NCBI RefSeq assembly: GCF_017876315.1 | Contig: NZ_JAGINU010000001.1 | Coordinates: forward strand, 930,001-994,000 | Source: Pseudonocardia parietis | Lineage (GTDB): Bacteria; Actinomycetota; Actinomycetes; Mycobacteriales; Pseudonocardiaceae | Reading direction: 5' to 3' | DNA: 64,000 nucleotides | Shown here: one piece after another, positions 50,216 to 58,341 of the stretch | How the letters are laid out: each line of letters opens with the position of its first letter | Position numbering within the stretch: position 1 is the first letter of the stretch | Notes under the pieces: model-generated | What the model was told of the DNA's origin: nothing | What the model saw: the letters and a program-made list of their open reading frames with translations, nothing else | Databases searched by the model: none | Made by a program: the position numbers and the translations under genes

Positions 50216-51517
50216 ATGTCAGCCAGTACCCGGCGCGCCGCCGTCATCGGTGGCAACCGGATCCCGTTCGCGCGGGCCAACAAGGCCTACGCGGGCGCAT
50301 CCAACCTGGACATGCTCACCACCACGCTGGACGGTCTGGTGGCCCGCTTCGGGCTGGCCGGCGAGCGGCTCGGCGAGGTCGTCGCGGGGGCCGTCCTCAA
50401 GCACTCCCGGGACTTCAACCTCACCCGCGAGGCGGTCCTGGGCTCCCGGCTGGACCCGGCGACCGCGGCCTACGACGTCCAGCAGGCCTGCGGCACCGGC
50501 CTGGAGGCGACCGTCGCGGTCGCCAACAAGATCGCCCTCGGCCAGCTCGAGTCCGGCGTGGCCGGTGGTGTGGACACCGCATCCGACGCGCCGATCGCGC
50601 TGAACGACGACCTGCGCCGGGTCCTGGTCAAGCTCAACGCGGCGCGGACGGTCGCCGACCGGATCAAGCTCGTCGGGCAGCTGCGCCCGGGCCAGATCGT
50701 CCCGGAGATCCCGGAGAACTCCGAGCCGCGCACCGGCCTGTCGATGGGCGAGCACGCGGCACGGACCGCCCTCGAGTGGGGCATCGGCCGCGCCGAGCAG
50801 GACGAGCTCGCCGCCCGCAGCCACCGCAACCTGGCTGCCGCCTACGACCGCGGCTTCTTCGACGACCTCCTCACGCCGTATCTGAAGCTGACCCGCGACG
50901 ACAACCTGCGCCCGGACTCGTCGGCGGAGAAGCTCGCGAAGCTGAAGCCGGTGTTCGGCACGGGCCCGGACGCGACGATGACGGCCGGCAACTCCACCCC
51001 GCTGACCGACGGCGCCGCCCTGGTCCTCCTCGGATCCGACGAGTGGGCCGCCGAGCACCGGCTGCCGGTGCTGGCGCACGTGGTCGACGCCGAGACGGCA
51101 GCCGTGGACTATGTGCACGGCCCGGACGGGTTGCTCACGGCCCCGGTGTTCGCGGTGCCGCGGATGCTGGCCCGCCAGGGGCTGACCCTGCAGGACTTCG
51201 ACCTGTACGAGATCCACGAGGCGTTCGCCTCGGTCGTGCAGGTGCAGCGCAAGGCCTGGGAGGACCCGCGGTTCTGCACGGAGCGCCTCGGTCTCGACTC
51301 GCCGCTCGGCGCGATCGACGACGACAAGCTCAACGTCGCCGGCTCCTCGCTGGCAGCCGGGCACCCGTTCGCCGCGACCGGTGGGCGGATCGTCGCCACC
51401 CTGGCGAAGCTGCTGCGGGAGAAGGCGGACACCGAGCGCACGGACCAGCGTGGACTGATCTCGATCTGCGCCGCGGGCGGTCAGGGCGTCGTGGCGATCC
51501 TGGAGGCGACGGCATGA
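50216..51517 (+). CDS. fadA2: Acetyl-CoA C-acyltransferase (FadA2-like thiolase)
   Basis: A 433-residue thiolase that cleaves 3-ketoacyl-CoA with CoA, or condenses two acetyl-CoA units. The nucleophile Cys92 is in QQACGTGLEA; EIHEAFAS and AGHPFAATGGR carry catalytic His residues, and Cys in SICAAGGQG is the second acid/base residue. GGAGGAGGGA precedes the ATG at 50216. It is coupled to fabG4 by an ATGA overlap. Confidence 0.92.
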   Translation: MSASTRRAAVIGGNRIPFARANKAYAGASNLDMLTTTLDGLVARFGLAGERLGEVVAGAVLKHSRDFNLTREAVLGSRLDPATAAYDVQQACGTGLEATVAVANKIALGQLESGVAGGVDTASDAPIALNDDLRRVLVKLNAARTVADRIKLVGQLRPGQIVPEIPENSEPRTGLSMGEHAARTALEWGIGRAEQDELAARSHRNLAAAYDRGFFDDLLTPYLKLTRDDNLRPDSSAEKLAKLKPVFGTGPDATMTAGNSTPLTDGAALVLLGSDEWAAEHRLPVLAHVVDAETAAVDYVHGPDGLLTAPVFAVPRMLARQGLTLQDFDLYEIHEAFASVVQVQRKAWEDPRFCTERLGLDSPLGAIDDDKLNVAGSSLAAGHPFAATGGRIVATLAKLLREKADTERTDQRGLISICAAGGQGVVAILEATA

Positions 51518-52872
51518 GTGGCAACGATCTTCTGGCGACCCTGTCCAACACCGGCATCGCCAAGCAGCTGGGGCTGCCGACGGTGCCGGCCCTGCGCCGG
51601 CACCGCCCGGGCGACCCGCTGCTGGCCGGGCCGGTGCTCGTCGCCTCCGCCGGGGACGGCCGGTTCGCCGGGCCGGTCGCCGCGTTCGTGCGGGAGCACG
51701 GGCAGCAGGTGATTGCTGAGGCGGGCGAGGAGAAGCTGCACGGCGTCGTCGTCGACCTGACCGGGGCACGGACCCTGGCCGATCTCGCCGCGGCGCAGCA
51801 GATCCTCACCCCGGCGGTGAAGCGGGTCGGCCCGTCGGGCCGGGTGCTGCTGATCGGAGCCGAGCCCGCCGAGGCGCCCGGTGCCGAAGCGGCGGCGGTG
51901 GCCCAGGCGCTCGACGGGCTGGTCCGCTCCATCGGCAAGGAACTGCGGTTCGGGGCGACGGCGAACCTGCTCGTCGTGGCCGCGGGCGCCCCGCCGGCCG
52001 CTGTCGACTCGTCGCTGCGGTTCTTCCTGTCCGCCCGCTCGGCCTACGTCGACGGGCAGGTCGTGCGCGTGAGCGAACCGGTCGGCACGCCGCAGGAGCC
52101 TGCCGAGGTCGACGACCCCCGCGCCGAGGAGCGGCCGCTGGCCGGCCGGATCGCCGTCGTCACCGGGGCCGCGCGGGGGATCGGCGCGGCCGTCGCCGAG
52201 ACCCTCGCCCGGGACGGTGCGTCGATCGTCGCCGTCGACGTCCCGGCGGCCGGAGAAGGTCTCGCGAGGACCGCGAACCGCACCGGCGGCACCGCGCTGC
52301 AGCTCGACATCACCGCGGCCGACGCGGCGGACCGGTTGCTCACCCACCTGACGGAGCGGCACGGCGGCGTCGACCTCGTGGTCCACAACGCCGGCATCAC
52401 CCGGGACAAGCTGCTCGCCAACATGACCGCCGACCGCTGGGACTCGGTGCTGGCGGTGAACCTGGGCGCCCAGCTGGCGATCAACGAGGCACTGCTCGCG
52501 GCGGGGTCCCCGCTGCACGACGCCGGCCGGGTCGTTTGTGTGTCGTCCCAGTCCGGGATCGCGGGCAACCGCGGCCAGACCAACTACGCGGCGTCCAAGG
52601 CCGGCGTGATCGGGATGGTCCGGGCGTTCGCCCCGCGGTTCGCCGAGCGCGGGGCGACGATCAACGCCGTCGCTCCCGGGTTCATCGAGACCGAGATGAC
52701 GGGGAAGATGCCGATCGGCACCCGCGAGGCCGGTCGCCGGGTCAACTCGCTCAAGCAGGGCGGGCTGCCGGTCGACGTCGCCGAGGCCATCGGCTGGCTC
52801 GGCCGGGCCGAGTCCGGCGGGCTGAACGGGCAGGTCGTGCGGGTCTGCGGCCAGTCGATGCTGGGGGCCTGA
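51514..52872 (+). CDS. fabG4: High-molecular-weight 3-oxoacyl-ACP/CoA reductase (FabG4-like)
   Basis: A 452-residue reductase. Residues 1-200 are the flavodoxin-like extra domain typical of HMwFabG (LVASAGDGRFAGPV and VVDLTGARTLADLAAAQ). Residues 208-452 are the SDR domain with VTGAARGIGAAV, HNAGITRDKLLANM, catalytic Ser in VSSQSGIAGN and Tyr-Lys in NYAASKAG. The mycobacterial homologue uses NADH on long-chain acyl-CoA. It sits between thiolase and hydratase genes and probably links fatty-acid elongation and oxidation. Confidence 0.93.
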   Translation: MSGNDLLATLSNTGIAKQLGLPTVPALRRHRPGDPLLAGPVLVASAGDGRFAGPVAAFVREHGQQVIAEAGEEKLHGVVVDLTGARTLADLAAAQQILTPAVKRVGPSGRVLLIGAEPAEAPGAEAAAVAQALDGLVRSIGKELRFGATANLLVVAAGAPPAAVDSSLRFFLSARSAYVDGQVVRVSEPVGTPQEPAEVDDPRAEERPLAGRIAVVTGAARGIGAAVAETLARDGASIVAVDVPAAGEGLARTANRTGGTALQLDITAADAADRLLTHLTERHGGVDLVVHNAGITRDKLLANMTADRWDSVLAVNLGAQLAINEALLAAGSPLHDAGRVVCVSSQSGIAGNRGQTNYAASKAGVIGMVRAFAPRFAERGATINAVAPGFIETEMTGKMPIGTREAGRRVNSLKQGGLPVDVAEAIGWLGRAESGGLNGQVVRVCGQSMLGA

Positions 52873-52873
52873 C

Positions 52874-53737
52874 ATGGCGGTCACGGAGCTGTCCGGGCCG
52901 CCCTCCCTGGGGCCGCTCTACGCGCGTGCCGCGGTCGGAGCCGTGTTGCCGCGCAGGGCGTCGGTCCTGCCGGACACGGAGCTGGTCCGCCGCGGGGTCA
53001 CACCCGACCCCGGGCAGCTCGCCGACTACGCCCGCGTCTGCGGGTTCCGGGTCGGCGACGCGCTGCCGGTGACCTACCCGCACGTGCTCGCGTTCGGGCT
53101 GCAGGTCGCGCTGATGGCCGACCGGTCGTTCCCGCTCGCGCTGCCGGGGCTGGTGCACCTCGCCAACCGGATCACCGTGCACCGCGCGATCGCGCCATCG
53201 GAGCCGCTCGACGTCCGGGTCCGCGCCGACCGGCTCACCGCGCACCCCAAGGGTGCCCAGGTGGACCTGATCGCAGTGGTCTCCGCGGGCGGCGAGACGG
53301 TCTGGGAGGGGCGCAGCACCTACCTGTCCCGGGGCGCGACGGCGCCCGCCGCGGCCGGGGGCGAGGACGTCCCGGAGCCGGCCGCGCCGACCGGTACGGC
53401 GAGTGCGCTGTGGCGGATCCCGGCCGACGCCGGGCGCCGCTACGCCGCCGTCTCCGGGGACGTGAACCCGATCCACCTGCACCCGCTCACCGCGCGGGCG
53501 ATGGGCTTCCCGCGGGCGATCGCGCACGGCATGTGGACGGCGGCACGCGCCGCGGCGGCGCTCGAGGGGCGGGTCCCCGACGCCGTCACCTACGACGTCG
53601 TGTTCCGCAAGCCGGTGCTGCTCCCGGCGACGGCCGAGCTGGTCACCCAGCAGGACGCCGACGGGGCGTGGCGGTTCGCGGTCCGCGGCGCCGGAAAGAC
53701 GGAAAGGCTCCATCTGACCGGCCGCCTCGCGGGGTAG
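52874..53737 (+). CDS. MaoC-like (R)-specific enoyl/hydroxyacyl dehydratase (HtdX-like)
   Basis: A 287-residue double-hotdog protein. The N-terminal half has YPHVLAFGLQVALM. The C-terminal hotdog carries the hydratase motif YAAVSGDVNPIHLHPLTARAMGF, with Asp and His in GDVNPIHLH, and then AIAHGMW. It interconverts 3-hydroxyacyl and enoyl thioesters. It starts 1 bp after fabG4, in the same operon. A hairpin follows the stop. Confidence 0.9.
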   Translation: MAVTELSGPPSLGPLYARAAVGAVLPRRASVLPDTELVRRGVTPDPGQLADYARVCGFRVGDALPVTYPHVLAFGLQVALMADRSFPLALPGLVHLANRITVHRAIAPSEPLDVRVRADRLTAHPKGAQVDLIAVVSAGGETVWEGRSTYLSRGATAPAAAGGEDVPEPAAPTGTASALWRIPADAGRRYAAVSGDVNPIHLHPLTARAMGFPRAIAHGMWTAARAAAALEGRVPDAVTYDVVFRKPVLLPATAELVTQQDADGAWRFAVRGAGKTERLHLTGRLAG

Positions 53738-53760
53738 CGAGACGGGGCACCAGGGACGCG

Positions 53761-53799
53761 ACCCGACCGGACGGACAGGTACCGCTCGCCCGGTCGGGT
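53761..53799 (+). terminator. Terminator hairpin
   Basis: Perfect 10-bp arms ACCCGACCGG / CCGGTCGGGT with a 19-nt loop, 23 bp after the end of the thiolase-FabG4-MaoC operon. Confidence 0.7.
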
Positions 53800-53841
53800 G
53801 GTTCTGAATCGGTCCATGTGCCGGTACAGCAACGTTATGCC

Positions 53842-53889
53842 GGTGACGAACGTCTACCTCTGTGTCCACCATTCGTCACCAGACGTTCG
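53842..53889 (+). promoter_or_regulatory. Two mutually exclusive hairpins upstream of a small ORF
   Basis: Hairpin A pairs GGTGACGAA (53842-53850) with TTCGTCACC (53872-53880). Hairpin B pairs CGAACGTCT (53847-53855) with AGACGTTCG (53881-53889). Both have perfect 9-bp stems and share CGAA, so only one can form. The 3' arm of B abuts the GAGGGGAG ribosome site of the ORF at 53903. An RNA switch or overlapping protein sites are both possible. Confidence 0.5.
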
Positions 53890-53902
53890 AGGGGAGACCA
53901 CG

Positions 53903-53983
53903 ATGAACACCGACGACACCACCGGCGCTGTCGAGACCGAGGAGAACGAGGACGAGACGCACATCGTCCGCGGACTCGACTGA
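53903..53983 (+). CDS. Acidic 26-residue small ORF
   Basis: It encodes MNTDDTTGAVET followed by EENEDETHIVRGLD: about ten acidic residues, no Cys, no hydrophobic stretch. GAGGGGAG lies 6 nt before the ATG, one of the better ribosome sites of the window. It could be a leader peptide, an unmodified regulatory peptide or a RiPP precursor (Thr/Glu-rich), but no modifying enzyme is nearby and no family is recognised. Confidence 0.45.
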   Translation: MNTDDTTGAVETEENEDETHIVRGLD

Positions 53984-54103
53984 GGTGAACCGGTAGCTCG
54001 CCCGGCGGCGGTGGAACCCACCGCGGACACGGGCCTGCACGGGGTAGCGCAGAACCTCGATCAGGAGCTGCGCCGCCCGTTCACCGGAGTCTCCACAATG
54101 CCC

Positions 54104-54134
54104 TTGACCTGAAGTCGGCTTCAGCTCGCACGCT
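54104..54134 (+). promoter_or_regulatory. MerR-type promoter of DUF6069 gene
   Basis: TTGACC (54104-54109) and CACGCT (54129-54134) are separated by 19 bp that contain CTGAAG-TCGG-CTTCAG (54109-54124). The ATG follows the -10 by 6 nt. The TTGACCTGAAGT block is identical to that of the ABC exporter promoter near 43611-43622, so one MerR-type activator may serve both. Confidence 0.65.
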
Positions 54135-54140
54135 TCTCGC

Positions 54141-54557
54141 ATGACTTCCTACAACGCGATCCCGACCACCTCGACCACGCTCCGCGCCTCCTGGCTCGCC
54201 CGTCCCACCGGTGTCGCCGCAACCGTCCTGGTCACCCTGTTCGTGTGGCTGCTCGGGCGGCTGGCCGGTGCCGACTACCTCCTCGACGATCCCGCCCAAC
54301 CGGTGGTCATCAGCGCCGGTGCGACGGCCGTCGTCACGCTCGTCGTCGCACTGCTCGGCTGGGGCGCACTCGCCCTCCTGGAACGGGTCACCCGGCACGC
54401 CGCCCGGATCTGGACCGGGCTCGCGGTGCTCGTGCTGATCCTCTCGATGTTCCCGATCTTCTTCGTCGTCGCGACCCCGGCGACCATGGCGGCCCTCTAC
54501 GCCGTCCACCTCGCCGTCGCGGTCCTGATCCCCGCGCTGCGTCCCGACCGTCGCTGA
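54141..54557 (+). CDS. DUF6069 family membrane protein
   Basis: A 138-residue protein with four helices: VAATVLVTLFVWLLGRLAGADYLL, AGATAVVTLVVALLGWGALALL, ARIWTGLAVLVLILSMFPIFFV and MAALYAVHLAVAVLIPAL. This layout is typical of DUF6069 proteins. It is a single gene between a MerR-type promoter and a very strong terminator, consistent with a stress-induced membrane protein. Function unknown. Confidence 0.85.
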   Translation: MTSYNAIPTTSTTLRASWLARPTGVAATVLVTLFVWLLGRLAGADYLLDDPAQPVVISAGATAVVTLVVALLGWGALALLERVTRHAARIWTGLAVLVLILSMFPIFFVVATPATMAALYAVHLAVAVLIPALRPDRR

Positions 54558-54567
54558 CCCGGCCCCG

Positions 54568-54608
54568 GCCGGTGCGGGCCTCCGTCGTCCGGGGAGGCCC
54601 GCACCGGC
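54568..54608 (+). terminator. Strong terminator hairpin
   Basis: Perfect 16-bp arms GCCGGTGCGGGCCTCC / GGAGGCCCGCACCGGC with a 9-nt loop, 10 bp after the DUF6069 stop and just before the promoter of the next gene. Confidence 0.88.
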
Positions 54609-54624
54609 ATTAGGGTCGACGACC

Positions 54625-55785
<1,161 letters not shown>

Positions 55786-55823
55786 GGTTTCCTTCTCACC
55801 CCTTCGGCCTAGACTCCGCGATC

Positions 55824-57368
55824 ATGACGGATCTGCGACCGGCCAGGCCGGGGCGCTCGGTCGTCGGTCTGCCGGTGCGGGCGTTGCTCGCGTTCGTGGT
55901 CACCGGGGCGAACGTCGGCGGTGCCGCGGCCGTACTGGTGATCGCCGCGTTCGTGCTGCCCCGTGGGCAGCTGCTGGACGCGGTGGAGATCCGGCTGGTG
56001 AACCTCGTCGTCCTGGCGGTGTACCTGCTGGTGGCGATCCCGGCCGGGATCTGGCTCGGCCACCGCGCGCTGACCGTGCGCCGGTCGGAGGCCGACGTGG
56101 AGCAGGCGCAGCTGCGGCTGGTGCTGGCCGGCCCGGCCCGAATCAGCGGGACGATCGTGGTGCTGTGGTTCCTCGCCGCGATCCTGTTCTGCCTGCTCAA
56201 CCTGCGGTACTCGGGGCGGCTGGCGTTCTCGGTGACGGCGACGGTCGCGATCGGCGGAGTCACCACCTGCGCGCTGTCCTACCTGCTCGTCGAGCGGATG
56301 CTGCGCCGCGCCGCGGCCCAGGTGCTCTCCGGTCGCCCGCCGCGGCGTCGTCGCCTGGTCACCGGCGTGATGCTGCGCTCGGTCGGGTTCTGGGTACTGG
56401 GCACCGCCGTCCCGCTGGCCGGTCTCATGCTCGCCGGCCTGGTCGCGCTGTTCTACCAGGACTCCTCACCGACCCAGCTCGCCGTGACGATGCTGGTGCT
56501 GGGTGGGACGGCGATCGGCAGCGGCCTGCTGACCACGATCGGCGCGGCCCGGGCCATCGCCGACCCGGTGCTGACGGTGCGCCGGGCGCTGGCCCGGGTG
56601 CAGGACGGCGACCTCGGCGTGCACGTCCCCGTCTACGACAACACCGAGCTCGGCCAGCTGCAGGCCGGGACCAACCAGATGGTCGAGGGACTGCGGGAGC
56701 GGGAGCGGATCCGGGACCTGTTCGGCAGGCACGTCGGCCGCGACGTCGCCGAGGCCGCCGCCGCCCGGTCGCACGAGGTCCGGCTCGGTGGCGAGGTGCG
56801 GCCGGTCGCGGTGCTGTTCGTCGATCTCGTCGGGTCGACGACGATGGCCGTCCGCCGGCCGCCGGAGGAGGTCGTCGCCCTGCTCAACCGGTTCTTCGGC
56901 GTGGTGCTCGAGTGCGTCGAGCAGTCCGGCGGATGGATCAACAAGTTCGAGGGCGACGCCGCGCTGGCGATCTTCGGTGCGCCGCTGGACCTGGACGACG
57001 CCCCCGGCGCCGCGCTCGTCGCCGCGCGCCGCCTCGGGGAGCGTCTGGCCGCCGAGATGCCGGAGATCGAGGCGGGGGTCGGCGTGTCCGCCGGGGATGC
57101 CGTCGCCGGCAACCTCGGTGATCCGCGCCGGTACGAGTACACCGTGATCGGCGACCCGGTGAACGAGGCCGCCCGGCTCACCGAGCTCGCCAAGTCCGTC
57201 CCGGGCAGGGTGGTCGCGGCCGCCCGTGCGGTCGACGCCGCCGGCCCCGAAGCCGACCACTGGCGGGCCGGGGAGCCGGTGACTCTGCGGGGGCGGGACG
57301 AGCCGACCGGCGTCTGTGTCCCGGAGGATCACGTGTCCATCCGGGCCCGAGCCGTGCAGGAGGAGTGA
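55824..57368 (+). CDS. Membrane class III adenylate/guanylate cyclase
   Basis: A 514-residue cyclase. Six N-terminal helices (residues 15-260) lead into a HAMP domain (RRALARVQDGDLGVHVPVYDNTELGQL) and a class III catalytic domain. The domain has FVDLVGSTTMAVRRP with the metal Asp, NKFEGDAALAIFGAP and GVSAGDAVAGNLGDPRRYEYTVIGDPVNEAARL. The second metal Asp and transition-state Arg region look intact. It resembles mycobacterial Rv1318c-Rv1320c. ATP is the likely substrate. The ATG is 8 nt after TAGACT. Confidence 0.92.
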   Translation: MTDLRPARPGRSVVGLPVRALLAFVVTGANVGGAAAVLVIAAFVLPRGQLLDAVEIRLVNLVVLAVYLLVAIPAGIWLGHRALTVRRSEADVEQAQLRLVLAGPARISGTIVVLWFLAAILFCLLNLRYSGRLAFSVTATVAIGGVTTCALSYLLVERMLRRAAAQVLSGRPPRRRRLVTGVMLRSVGFWVLGTAVPLAGLMLAGLVALFYQDSSPTQLAVTMLVLGGTAIGSGLLTTIGAARAIADPVLTVRRALARVQDGDLGVHVPVYDNTELGQLQAGTNQMVEGLRERERIRDLFGRHVGRDVAEAAAARSHEVRLGGEVRPVAVLFVDLVGSTTMAVRRPPEEVVALLNRFFGVVLECVEQSGGWINKFEGDAALAIFGAPLDLDDAPGAALVAARRLGERLAAEMPEIEAGVGVSAGDAVAGNLGDPRRYEYTVIGDPVNEAARLTELAKSVPGRVVAAARAVDAAGPEADHWRAGEPVTLRGRDEPTGVCVPEDHVSIRARAVQEE

Positions 57369-57370
57369 TG

Positions 57371-57413
57371 CCCGCCGAGATACGGCTCGGTGTCGTGGGA
57401 GGAGGCCCACGAC
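57371..57413 (+). terminator. Dispersed repeat half and terminator after the cyclase
   Basis: CCCGCCGAGAT at 57371-57381 repeats the left arm at 24094. It runs into a perfect hairpin GTCGTGGG-AGGAGG-CCCACGAC (57392-57413) that probably ends the cyclase transcript. Confidence 0.6.
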
Positions 57414-57441
57414 GGTCCCGGGCCGGTTGTGCCGTGACAGG

Positions 57442-58266
57442 TCATCGGGGCCCGGGTAGGGTAGCTGTTACGGGAGGACCAGCGAGACCTGGAAATCCTG
57501 TCCGCCTTAGACCCCGCCCTCGTGGCGGGGTCTTCGTGCATCTATGCAGGCCAGACGCGTTGGCGCACGATCGCCGTTCCAGTAGCCCGTACAGCCGTGC
57601 CCAGGCGGCTTCTGCTCGTGGGTCGGTCTCGACGTGCGTCTTCCGGCGCCGGTAGATGAACGTGGCGAAATCGGCTGCCTGGAGAAGCCGGGAGCTGTGC
57701 GATGGGGTGAAGTAGATGGTGTCGACGATGCGGTCGAGGACCTGCGCCTTGTAGCCCCAGGTTCCGTCGCGCTGAGCGACCCACAGATTTCGCCGGTGCT
57801 CGTCGTGTTGGTCGACCTCATCGGCAATGAGCAGCGCGAACGTTGCGGTCCCGACCTTCCTCCCGACCGTCCTGGTGTACTCCTGGACACGCTCCATGAT
57901 CCACATCAACGCGAGCGAGTGGGGTTCGTCCGGCTTCGCGTAGCGCTCGGAGAGTTTGGTGCGGTCGATGCCCTCGACGATGAACGTGGCCTCGTGGCGC
58001 GCGATGGCGGCAAGGACTTTCTCGTAGATGCCGATACGCGCGCGGTGCATCCGGGCGAGCGGCTTCCATCCACCCTTGCCGTGAACCAGCTCGTGGGCGT
58101 GCAGTTCGAAGGACGGGTCGATCTCGTCGTACGCGGTCGACGTCCGCTCCATCAGGTCGTCGAGATCGGTGACCAGAGGCCGAGCCGCGGCTTCCGGAAC
58201 GACGAGGGCACCGATGAAGTAGTGGGTGTCGGTGTAGGACTCGTCTGCCCACACACCGAGTGACAC
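57442..58266 (-). CDS. DUF3800 domain protein
   Basis: A 274-residue protein of the DUF3800 family. It has the conserved acidic GVWADESYTD start and FIGALVVPEA, then HAHELVHGKGGWK and LLQAADFATFIYRRRK, where the DES and later Asp/His residues suggest an RNase H-like nuclease fold. Lower G+C and many CGA/ACG/AAG codons mark it as probably transferred. The last 31 residues (TKTPPRGRG onward) translate a terminator hairpin, so the original stop may be lost. The GTG start at 58266 is the best fit. These proteins often lie in defence or mobile loci. Confidence 0.75.
   Translation of the reverse strand: MSLGVWADESYTDTHYFIGALVVPEAAARPLVTDLDDLMERTSTAYDEIDPSFELHAHELVHGKGGWKPLARMHRARIGIYEKVLAAIARHEATFIVEGIDRTKLSERYAKPDEPHSLALMWIMERVQEYTRTVGRKVGTATFALLIADEVDQHDEHRRNLWVAQRDGTWGYKAQVLDRIVDTIYFTPSHSSRLLQAADFATFIYRRRKTHVETDPRAEAAWARLYGLLERRSCANASGLHRCTKTPPRGRGLRRTGFPGLAGPPVTATLPGPR
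57509..57533. terminator. Terminator hairpin lying inside the DUF3800 3' end
   Basis: Perfect 10-bp stem AGACCCCGCC / GGCGGGGTCT with a CTCGT loop. It encodes part of the DUF3800 tail, so it likely belonged to an older neighbouring gene. Confidence 0.75.
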
Positions 58267-58341
58267 GTGAGGGTTCGCCGCAGAGCCCTCATGTGACGCC
58301 GGGTAGGTGCGTGGCCGTGGCGGGTGGGGCAGGATCTCCGT

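Noticed and set aside
57448..57510. tRNA-like stretch ending GGAAATCCTGTCCGCC before a terminator
   Set aside because: No cloverleaf could be formed: there is no acceptor pairing and no proper T-arm. It may be a chance likeness or a very decayed fragment.
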